From: Cloacimonetes bacterium UBA5210
GTDB lineage: Bacteria; Cloacimonadota; Cloacimonadia; Cloacimonadales; Cloacimonadaceae
Assembly: GCA_002412625.1 (NCBI GenBank)
Contig: DHVK01000038.1
Location: 1 to 21,763 of the forward strand
Reading direction: 5' to 3'
DNA length: 21,763 nt
Within the stretch, counting starts at the first letter, position 1. Every line of letters begins with the position of its first letter. Below, piece by piece: positions 1-6,732 of the stretch. A model generated the notes under the pieces. The model did not search any database and was not told the origin of the DNA. It worked only from the letters and a program-made list of their open reading frames with translations. The position numbers were made by a program, and so were the translations under genes.

Positions 1-253
1 GTTTTTCTGTCAATCAGCACCCAGCCATGTATTGCCTTCCAATCTAGCAGACAAAGATATCCCGCCATTATGCTGTGTGAAGTCCAAGGCGCTATTATAT
101 ATAGTGATAATGCTAAACATTGTTATTGCGCTTTAAACTCCACAGATACTACTGCTCCCGGCTCAGCTTAATGTTATCCCCGCAGTCGTTTCTTGGATTC
201 GACTCCAAAACTACTCTCCGCCAGCTATTGTTGGTTCTATCTGACAGAAAAAC
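1..253. repeat. Foldback (MITE-like) repeat, left copy, with 11-bp terminal inverted repeats
   Basis: The copy begins with GTTTTTCTGTC at 1-11 and ends with its reverse complement GACAGAAAAAC at 243-253; the similarity of the two ends continues imperfectly for about 23 bp. Inside, a second pair of inverted arms (75-92 and 128-145) flanks an AT-rich centre, so a single strand could fold into a long hairpin. The copy at the right end of the window is inverted and roughly nine in ten positions are identical by eye. Base 1 of the window is the first base of the terminal repeat. No convincing gene lies inside. A non-autonomous mobile element or a structured dispersed repeat are both possible. Confidence 0.75.
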
Positions 254-310
254 GGTTCCGGAGAAACGAGATCCAATAGGAACACGCCGCTCCTGGGGCG
301 TTTTTCTGTC
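243..310. repeat. Inverted repeat joining the two tandem repeat copies
   Basis: GACAGAAAAACG at 243-254 faces CGTTTTTCTGTC at 299-310 across a 44-bp GC-richer core. The first 15 bases after the left arm (254-268), and GATCC beyond them, are also found next to the right-end copy (21490-21509), so the repeat family extends a little past the terminal inverted repeat. Confidence 0.6.
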
Positions 311-465
311 AATCAGCACCCAGCCATGTATTGCCTTCCAATCTAGCAGACAAGGATATCCCGCCATTATGCTGTGTGAAGTCCAAGGCGCAACATAATA
401 TGGAAATAATGCTATAGAATGTCAATGCGCTTTGAACTCCACAGATACTCCTGCTCCGAGCTCCA
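300..465. repeat. Second, truncated tandem copy of the foldback repeat
   Basis: GTTTTTCTGTC recurs at 300-310 and the sequence follows the left copy at an offset of 299 bp until about 465, then diverges into the terminator region of the operon to its right. The inner inverted arms are present at 374-391 and 427-444, but the right terminal repeat is absent. In its variable centre this copy is closer to the right-end copy than to its tandem neighbour, so it did not arise by a recent simple duplication of 1-253. Confidence 0.7.
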
Positions 466-470
466 GTTTT

Positions 471-505
471 CTTATAAAAATAGCCCCGCTCAACTGAACG
501 GGGCT
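471..505 (-). terminator. Intrinsic terminator of the stnCBA operon
   Basis: Read on the minus strand about 20 bases after the stop of the 1092-residue gene, a perfect 7-bp stem AGCCCCG/CGGGGCT (482-488 with 499-505) closes a 10-base loop that can form three more pairs. It is followed by ATTTTTATAAG, a classic T-tract. Confidence 0.85.
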
Positions 506-523
506 GATTACATATTGATCTTA

Positions 524-3500
524 TCAGAAGCTAACCGGGTTTTGCCGCAGCCTGAACATCCGCTGCATATAGCTTTCCATTGTGCTGTCGGAGGCTACTG
601 TGCTTTCTTTTAAGCCTGTAAGTTCCACCGGTTCATAGTGGGGGAGTTCCTGATTCTGCAAGGCTTTGAGCATGTCTTCGGCTTTGTTGTTCCAATATGG
701 GATATCCGCCGTGGCAGCAGAGATCCAGCCCAGGCTGTAGAACAAGCGGCTAAGCTCGCCAAACAAGGTGGATTTCCTGGGGTTTACAAAGCGTGAGAGC
801 TTGCCGTTATCGCCCAGGGCATGCCCCTCTATCTCCAAGAAACCGGGTGCAGGCAGGATCAACTGAGCTTCCTTGCCTTCCGGTTGATAGGCGCATATTG
901 CTACCTTAAACTCCGCTTTGGTGGCGGGCACACAGCCAAAACCGATGGCAAAGCTTTGCGAAGACCATTTAACCGGCTGCGGCTGCATTGCCAAAAAGCC
1001 GCTGTGATTCATATAATCCGTGGTGTGCAGGATGTCCCGTGCTGCTGCCAGATTCCAGATTTGGGCTGCCATTTGCTCCGGGATTCTGTTTTGATTGTAG
1101 ATAAACAGCCTGCCGGGTTTGGCTTCAATGCCCTTGAGCTTGTCGCATCTAAGATCGGCAAAGCGAACAAATGGTTCATCATCGGGATAGGCTACCAGGG
1201 TCAGCTTCTTGCCCTTCAGCTGTTCCAGACGGATCAGGCTGAGCAGGGTGCGGTTCAGACTTCCCACCACAACAAATTCTTGCGCTTCTTTGAGTGCCGC
1301 GAAGGCGTCTGCCTTGGGCTTCAGATCAAGATACTTATCGCTGAAAGCCATATGGCCGGGAGAGGCACAGAGGGTAGAGCCCAAGGATTTTGCGACACGC
1401 TCCGCCACCAACATAACTTCCAGAGTGATGTGGGGGCTGATCTCCACACATTTGCTGTCTGCCAGCTTGATCCTGGTTTGCAATACTTCCAGGGCTTCCT
1501 GCCAGGAGATCTCCCGGTAGTGACCTTCTGAGAGCAGCAGCGGGGTGGTGAGTTTCTCTTTGTTGATTTGCCAGCCGAAGCGGCCTTTGAAACAGAGGTT
1601 TTTGCCGTTGAAACCGGGTTCTTCGGGAGTGGTTACGCGCACCACTTCACCGGCTTGGATTTCCACCAGAGTATCGCAGCCAAGACCGCAGAGACCGCAA
1701 TTCTGCAAGACCTTGGTTTTCTCGGCAGGATTCATCTTGTAATGCAGGTTGCGCTCCACCAAAGCACCCACCGGGCAGACGTCGATGCACTTACCACAGG
1801 CTACGCAACCGGTTTGGGTCAGGGATTCTCCAAATTCCGGTGCCATCACGGCACTGAAGCCGCGATAGATAAAGCCCAGCACATTTGCGCCCTGAATCTC
1901 TGCGCAGGTGCGGATGCAACGCCCGCAATTGATGCACTTGTTGGAGTCCCGCACGATATAAGGATGGCTGTAATCGATGGGGTGGTGGGAAATGCTGCCC
2001 AGGAAGCGATCCGGCTCTATCTGATACTCACTACAGTAGTTACGCAGGGAGCAAGAGCTGTTTACCTGACACCCGCATTCCACGCAACGCGCGGCTTCGG
2101 CACGGGCTTGAGCTTCAGAAAAGCCCAGTTCCACTTCTTTGAACGTAGTGCAAGCTTCGTTATGTTCCAGTTCGGGCATTTTCTCCCGGGGGTTTTTGCG
2201 AAAGATATCATATTCTTCCGGGGATACATCCTTCACCTTTTTAGCCTTCTTGGAATCGAACACAAAGCGGGCTTGGGGAAGTTCGCCGTTCAGCAAGTAT
2301 TCCGAGATTGCCTCGGAGGCTTTGCGGCCGTCGGCTATGGCTTCGATGGCGGTGGCGGCTCCCCGCTGGAAGTCACCCCCGGCAAAGATGTTTGCCACAC
2401 CGCTGTACATGGTGTGTTCATCCACGATTGCGGTTTGCCAGCGGGATAAAGGCAGTTGCGTGCCCTCCACCTCGTTTTCGGGCAGGGCAAAGGGGCGGAT
2501 GTCCGGGATTTGGCTGATGGCGGCAATGATGCTGTCAAAGGCTTCAGTGAAGAATTCCCCGGTCGGTTCGGGTCTTCTTCTGCCGCTCTTATCCGGCTCG
2601 CCCAGGCGCATTTTCTCGATTTTTACTTCTTTCAGTTTATCGGCTTCGCCCAAGTACTCCACGGGATTGCAGAGATAGTGGAAGTTCACGCCCTCGTGTT
2701 CTGCCGCTTCGATCTCAAAGGCTTCTGCGGGCATTTCTTCTTTGGTGCGCCGATAGATGATGCTAACCTCGCAACCCAGGCGGATCGCGGTGCGGGCGCA
2801 GTCGATGGCGGTGTTCCCGCCTCCCACGATCGCCACTTTCTTGCCGGTGACGGGGGTATTGCCCTTGGCATGGGCTTTCAGGAAATCTACGCCCAAGTAG
2901 CAGCCTTGCAGGTCACTTCCGGGAACCGGCATCGGTACCGCGTTTTGCGCGCCTAAGGCCAGATATACGGCATCGTAATCCCGGCTCAGGCTTTGCAGGT
3001 CAAGCTCCTTACCCAGAGCTTTGCCATAGTGAATGTTCATGCCGCCGCTGCACATCAGGGCGATCTCTTCGTCCAAGATCTCTTTGGGCAGGCGGTACTC
3101 CGGAATGCCATAACGCAGCCAGCCACCGCACGCGTCTTCGGCTTCAAAGAGATCCACTTCAAAGCCGGCAAAGCTGAGGTAATAGCCGCATGTGAGACCG
3201 CTGGGACCACCACCGATCACGGCTATTTTCTTGCCGTTTTTGGGCTGGGCTTCCGGAGTGTATTGCCAATAGTCTTTCAAATCCTCATCCGCGGCAAAGC
3301 GTTTCAATTGCCTTATGGCAATGGGTTCTTCCACGATCTGGCGGCGGCATTCCGCTTCACAGAAAGCGGGGCATACTCTGCCGATGGAAAGCGGCATAGG
3401 CAGCGTGTCTTTGATCACCTTCACCGCTTCGTGATATTTGCCGTTTGCGATCAGCGATACATAGGTCTGGATATCCACATGATCCGGGCAGGCTACTTTG

Positions 3501-3802
3501 CAGGGGGCTTCGCAATCCGCGTAGTGATTGCTGATTAGCAGTTCCAGCGCCATTTTACGGGCGGAGTGGATCTCAGAAGAATCCGTGGTGATCTGCATGC
3601 CCGGGCTCAGCAAGGTTCCGCAGGAAGTTACAAAGCCTCTTCTGCCTTCCACCTTCACCGCGCAAACCCAGCAGGAGCCGTATGGCTTCAGTTCTTCATC
3701 GTGGCACAAAGTGGGGATATGCAGGCCTTCGCTTTTGGCGAGTTCCAATATGGTAATGCCCTCGGGGGCTTCGATGGTTTTTCCGTTCAATATTACTTGC
3801 AT
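524..3802 (-). CDS. stnA: Stn-type transhydrogenase large subunit: GltD-like domain fused to NuoG-like iron-sulfur protein
   Basis: Predicted soluble flavo-iron-sulfur subunit that would exchange electrons with NADP(H) in an electron-bifurcating complex with the two upstream genes. Residues, 1092 in all: NuoG-type [2Fe-2S] C33, C44, C47, C61; H93 and C97/C101/C105, then C144/C148/C152 as in GltD/NfnB; FAD motif GGGPSG at 197-202; NADPH motif GGGNTA at 327-332 with R351-R352; cysteine group C573-C590; two [4Fe-4S] sites C623/626/629/633 and C666/669/672/676; molybdoenzyme-type [4Fe-4S] C702/705/709/737. The remaining molybdopterin-like region is short and has neither Cys nor Sec at the usual active site. 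No H-cluster motifs occur, so it is not a hydrogenase. ATGs at 3811 and 3808 sit on the Shine-Dalgarno itself; 3802 has AAGGA eight bases upstream and is preferred, although 3811 gives an ATGA overlap with stnB. The family name is inferred from domain order. Confidence 0.72.
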   Translation of the reverse strand: MQVILNGKTIEAPEGITILELAKSEGLHIPTLCHDEELKPYGSCWVCAVKVEGRRGFVTSCGTLLSPGMQITTDSSEIHSARKMALELLISNHYADCEAPCKVACPDHVDIQTYVSLIANGKYHEAVKVIKDTLPMPLSIGRVCPAFCEAECRRQIVEEPIAIRQLKRFAADEDLKDYWQYTPEAQPKNGKKIAVIGGGPSGLTCGYYLSFAGFEVDLFEAEDACGGWLRYGIPEYRLPKEILDEEIALMCSGGMNIHYGKALGKELDLQSLSRDYDAVYLALGAQNAVPMPVPGSDLQGCYLGVDFLKAHAKGNTPVTGKKVAIVGGGNTAIDCARTAIRLGCEVSIIYRRTKEEMPAEAFEIEAAEHEGVNFHYLCNPVEYLGEADKLKEVKIEKMRLGEPDKSGRRRPEPTGEFFTEAFDSIIAAISQIPDIRPFALPENEVEGTQLPLSRWQTAIVDEHTMYSGVANIFAGGDFQRGAATAIEAIADGRKASEAISEYLLNGELPQARFVFDSKKAKKVKDVSPEEYDIFRKNPREKMPELEHNEACTTFKEVELGFSEAQARAEAARCVECGCQVNSSCSLRNYCSEYQIEPDRFLGSISHHPIDYSHPYIVRDSNKCINCGRCIRTCAEIQGANVLGFIYRGFSAVMAPEFGESLTQTGCVACGKCIDVCPVGALVERNLHYKMNPAEKTKVLQNCGLCGLGCDTLVEIQAGEVVRVTTPEEPGFNGKNLCFKGRFGWQINKEKLTTPLLLSEGHYREISWQEALEVLQTRIKLADSKCVEISPHITLEVMLVAERVAKSLGSTLCASPGHMAFSDKYLDLKPKADAFAALKEAQEFVVVGSLNRTLLSLIRLEQLKGKKLTLVAYPDDEPFVRFADLRCDKLKGIEAKPGRLFIYNQNRIPEQMAAQIWNLAAARDILHTTDYMNHSGFLAMQPQPVKWSSQSFAIGFGCVPATKAEFKVAICAYQPEGKEAQLILPAPGFLEIEGHALGDNGKLSRFVNPRKSTLFGELSRLFYSLGWISAATADIPYWNNKAEDMLKALQNQELPHYEPVELTGLKESTVASDSTMESYMQRMFRLRQNPVSF

Positions 3803-3807
3803 GGACA

Positions 3808-5574
3808 TCATCCTTTTCTGATCGCGTTAAATTTGCAGGCGCTGAAACATGCACCACAGCGGATACACTTTTCTTGATCAATCTTGTGAACTTGTTTCAC
3901 ACTGCCGGAGATGCATGCCACCGGGCATTTGCGGGCGCAGGCGGTGCAACCGATGCATTTGTCCTCGATTACCTCGAAGCGCAACAGCGAGGTGCAAACT
4001 CCCGCGGGACAGCGCTTATCCTGAATGTGGGCGAGGTATTCATCCCGAAAATAGCGCAGGGTTGTAAGCACCGGATTGGGAGCGGTTTGCCCCAATCCAC
4101 AAAGGGATCCTTTGATGATATTGGTGGCAAGTTCTTCCAGGCGCGTAATGTCTTCCATTTCACCTTTGCCTTCGGTGATACGGGTAAGGATTTCCAGCAT
4201 ACGGCGGGTGCCGATGCGGCAGAAAGTGCATTTACCGCAGGATTCGTTTTGGGTGAAGTTCAAAAAGAAGCGGGCTACATCGACCATGCAAGTGCCTTCA
4301 TCCATTACCACCATACCGCCGGAGCCCATGATCGCCCCGGTAGCGTTGATGGAGTCGTAATCCACGATGGTATCCAACAGTGAAGCGGGGATGCAACCTC
4401 CGGAGGGACCCCCCATCTGCACGGCTTTGAATGGCTTCTCGGTTTTCATGCCGCCACCCACTTTGTAGATGATATCCTTTAGCGGAATGCCCATCGGCAC
4501 TTCAATCAAGCCGCTGCCGGCGATTTTCCCCGCCAGGGCAAATACTTTCGTACCGGGGGATTTATCTGTGCCGATCTTGCGAAACTCATCGGCACCATTG
4601 GTGATGATCCAGGTGATATTTGCCCAGGTCTCCACATTGTTGATATTCGTGGGGCAGCCCCAAAGTCCGCTTTCGGCGGGGAAGGGCGGGCGGATGGTGG
4701 GCATGCCGCGTTTGCCTTCGATGGATTGCATCAATGCGGTTTCTTCGCCACAGACAAAAGCACCGGCACCTTCCTTGATGTGTAATTCAAAATTAAAATC
4801 TGTGCCCATGATGTGTTTGCCCAGATAGCCTTTGGCTTTGGCGGCTTCGATGGCTATCTTCAAATGCGCTATCGCCATCGGATATTCGGCGCGGCAATAG
4901 ATATAGCCTTCATCCGCGCCCATAGCGTAGGCACCGATGATCATACCCTCGATCACATTGTGCGGATCTCCTTCCAGGGTACTGCGATCCATGAAAGCGC
5001 CGGGGTCGCCTTCGTCGGCATTGCAGACTACATACTTCTTTGGCCCTTTGGCACGGGCGGCAAAGCTCCATTTCAGTCCGGTGGAAAATCCGGCACCACC
5101 CCTGCCGCGTAAGCCGCTGCTTTTCACTTCTTCAACGATGTCTTCGGGCTTCATGGAAAGTGCTTTCTGCAGCGCGATATAACCTCCGGCAGCTTCATAA
5201 GCCGCAATGGACTTGGGGTCAATCACTCCGCAATTGCGCAGGACGATGCGGGTCTGCCCATCCAGCAGGCTGTTGCGGGTAGCTTCCTGCTTTTCGGCGA
5301 GGATGATATTGGCTTGGGGCAGCTCGCCGCGGCGGTAATCTTCCACCCAATCCGCAATGCGCTCCGGCTCCACTTTGCCCAGGCTAAGCGTGCCCAGTGT
5401 TCCTCCGCTGAGTTCCACGATGGGCTCTTCAAAACACATGCCGATGCAGGCTGTTTGCTGCAGATCAATCGCTGCTCCGGATTGCTGATAATGCCTCAGC
5501 ACCTCATACACTTCCATCGCGCCGGCTGCGACACCGCAGCTTGCCAGACCCACTTTCACGGTAACATTCGTCAT
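3808..5574 (-). CDS. stnB: NuoF/HydB-like flavoprotein subunit (FMN, NADH-binding) of the Stn-type complex
   Basis: NADH:FMN entry module, 588 residues. An N-terminal thioredoxin-like ferredoxin segment (about 1-90) has C13, C43 and C47. The NuoF core follows: glycine-rich FMN loop GRGGAGFSTGLKW at 157-169, nucleotide site CNADEGDPGAF at 184-194, and the [4Fe-4S] ligands C446, C449, C452 and C492. At the C terminus are C522/C527 and two ferredoxin-type [4Fe-4S] sites, C540/543/546/550 and C570/573/576/580. This is the layout of HydB, HndC and StnB and is longer than NuoF of complex I. The ATG overlaps the stop of stnC (ATGA) and GGAGG lies just upstream. The fourth ligand usual in the N-terminal [2Fe-2S] domain appears to be glycine (G9). 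With no hydrogenase subunit nearby and a GltD fusion downstream, an Stn role is favoured over a bifurcating hydrogenase. Confidence 0.85.
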   Translation of the reverse strand: MTNVTVKVGLASCGVAAGAMEVYEVLRHYQQSGAAIDLQQTACIGMCFEEPIVELSGGTLGTLSLGKVEPERIADWVEDYRRGELPQANIILAEKQEATRNSLLDGQTRIVLRNCGVIDPKSIAAYEAAGGYIALQKALSMKPEDIVEEVKSSGLRGRGGAGFSTGLKWSFAARAKGPKKYVVCNADEGDPGAFMDRSTLEGDPHNVIEGMIIGAYAMGADEGYIYCRAEYPMAIAHLKIAIEAAKAKGYLGKHIMGTDFNFELHIKEGAGAFVCGEETALMQSIEGKRGMPTIRPPFPAESGLWGCPTNINNVETWANITWIITNGADEFRKIGTDKSPGTKVFALAGKIAGSGLIEVPMGIPLKDIIYKVGGGMKTEKPFKAVQMGGPSGGCIPASLLDTIVDYDSINATGAIMGSGGMVVMDEGTCMVDVARFFLNFTQNESCGKCTFCRIGTRRMLEILTRITEGKGEMEDITRLEELATNIIKGSLCGLGQTAPNPVLTTLRYFRDEYLAHIQDKRCPAGVCTSLLRFEVIEDKCIGCTACARKCPVACISGSVKQVHKIDQEKCIRCGACFSACKFNAIRKG

Positions 5575-6047
5575 TGTTCCTCCACAAAGGCGTAGCGTTC
5601 CAGGATCCCGGGGATAGCTTCCGGGGTGAGTTTTCCATAGGTGGTATCATCAATCATGATCACCGGTGCCAGCGAGCAACAACCCAGACACGCTACTTCC
5701 ATCAGGGTGAAGTTCATATCCTTGGTGGTGTCTTCGCCTTTTTCCAGCTGCATGGCTTCCACAAGGGCTTCTTTGATGCCATCAGCGTCCGAGACATGAC
5801 ACGCAGTGCCTTTGCATATACGAACGATGTGTTTACCCTGAGGTTTCAGTTTGAACATGGAGTAGAAGGTTGCCACGCCGTAGATATCTGCCGCCGGGAT
5901 GTTCATCTTTTGGGCGATGTAGCGCATGGCGTCTTTGGAAAGATAGCCGAGCAGGTTTTGAGCTTCCTGCATTAGGGGGATCAGTATGCCGGGTTTTCCG
6001 CGGTACATTCCGAGGATTGCATCAAGCTGAGAGAAGTCTTGTTCCAT
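5571..6047 (-). CDS. stnC: NuoE/HydC-like [2Fe-2S] thioredoxin-fold subunit of the Stn-type complex
   Basis: Small electron-transfer subunit of 158 residues, the usual NuoE length. A helical N-terminal part is followed by a thioredoxin-like ferredoxin domain with C78, C83, C120 and C124 (C123 is adjacent) and the typical GVATFYSMF segment at 57-65. It opens the operon and overlaps the next gene by four bases. The frame stays open to a TTG at 6149, but that start would lie in the predicted -35 box and adds residues with no family match. ATG 6047 has AAAGGA eight bases upstream and is chosen. Confidence 0.88.
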   Translation of the reverse strand: MEQDFSQLDAILGMYRGKPGILIPLMQEAQNLLGYLSKDAMRYIAQKMNIPAADIYGVATFYSMFKLKPQGKHIVRICKGTACHVSDADGIKEALVEAMQLEKGEDTTKDMNFTLMEVACLGCCSLAPVIMIDDTTYGKLTPEAIPGILERYAFVEEQ

Positions 6048-6120
6048 CGCAATTCCTTTGATCTTAGCTTTTGGTAAGAGCGCTTCCAGTATGTGTTTAT
6101 GCTTGTATACCAAGGTGACA

Positions 6121-6149
6121 ATAAATTCTGTGATAGCTGATGTTGTCAA
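6121..6149 (-). promoter_or_regulatory. Candidate sigma-70-like promoter of stnCBA
   Basis: On the minus strand a perfect TTGACA (6144-6149) is followed after 17 bases by ATTTAT (6121-6126), which matches the -10 consensus at only three positions. It would give a leader of roughly 65 bases before ATG 6047. Promoter consensus in this lineage is not known to me, so this is tentative. Confidence 0.4.
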
Positions 6150-6516
6150 ACAAAAAGTGAAAATCGTCTGGATAAAAGATCCTCCGATGGCAGATAATCA
6201 CGGTTTCCCACGGGGGTGAACACCTCGTTATGACTATTTCATAGTTCCGCTATTGTCTTCTTCCTCTGGGCTATAAAGGGTATTTGTGTAGGCATTGAAC
6301 CCAAATCATGCACTGGAGTTGACGCCACTTATTGTATCTATCCATGTTGAAAGAACTTAAACGGTGGTTTCGAATCAGGCAATACATGGTTTACACCATA
6401 GATATTGATTCCATTTGATCGTATAGCATAAAGTTAAGCACCAAGATACATAAGGTCAAGAGAACTCCATTAGCACAAACCGGGTTGAACTACATTTGAG
6501 TCGAGATTAAGCTGTG

Positions 6517-6540
6517 ATTATGCTGTGCGCGCAGCATAAT
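6517..6540. promoter_or_regulatory. Palindrome, possible operator or RNA hairpin
   Basis: ATTATGCTG (6517-6525) and CAGCATAAT (6532-6540) form a perfect 9-bp inverted repeat around TGCGCG; a T-G pair would leave a GCGC tetraloop. No T-tract follows on either strand, so it is not an obvious terminator. It lies about 190 bases before the cyclase start and about 470 before the stn start. Confidence 0.5.
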
Positions 6541-6650
6541 TAGGGCTTAAGAACGCGATAATTCCGGCTCTGTCGCGCGGAGATGAATGCTGAAGCTGGA
6601 CTAAAAGGAGAGGCGACTAGGTCTTTTCTAATATTGTTATTGGAGAAAAT

Positions 6651-6692
6651 ATGACCCTGCCCCTGATATTATTGCTTGACGATATGACATAA
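6651..6692 (+). CDS. Possible 13-residue leader peptide
   Basis: A short hydrophobic open frame (sequence MTLPLILLLDDMT) begins with ATG preceded by GGAG at a spacing of five bases and ends at TAA, 40 bases before the cyclase start. Only the strong ribosome binding site and the position support it. If the TTGACG at 6676 were the real -35 box, this frame would not be transcribed. Confidence 0.2.
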   Translation: MTLPLILLLDDMT

Positions 6693-6732
6693 TCAAACAG
6701 TAATGGACCCAGCTTAGAAATCAGGAGAGAAT

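Larger units (their letters stand above)
6150..6732. other. Long divergent intergenic region
   Basis: About 580 bases between the divergent stn operon and the cyclase gene. No long open frame, tRNA-like or known riboswitch-like structure was recognised. It holds the palindrome at 6517-6540 and a short open frame at 6651-6692. A weak TTGACG at 6676-6681, with AGTAAT 17 bases on, is a poor promoter candidate for the cyclase gene. Confidence 0.6.

Noticed and set aside
120..398. Open frames running through the repeats, including the shared peptide SDRKTVPEKRDP on both ends of the window
   Set aside because: The peptide is conserved because the DNA repeat is conserved. The frames cross repeat boundaries, have no ribosome binding sites and exist on both strands.
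1..465. Tandem repeats as a CRISPR array
   Set aside because: The unit is about 299 bp with diverged copies; there are no short regular repeats and spacers and no cas genes.
821..2449. Long open frames antisense to the StnA-like gene
   Set aside because: They are frame shadows of a GC-rich coding gene whose own product has full domain matches; no recognisable domain occurs in them.
524..6047. Reading the NuoE/F/G-like genes as respiratory complex I or as an [FeFe] hydrogenase
   Set aside because: No membrane subunits or NuoBCD are present, no H-cluster cysteine motifs exist, and the large subunit carries a complete GltD-like FAD/NADPH domain.
6377..6540. Short matches (AGGCAATACATGG and ATTATGCTGTG) between the intergenic region and the foldback repeat
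   Set aside because: The matches are 11-13 bases and in an order not collinear with the repeat; a decayed copy is possible but chance is enough to explain them.
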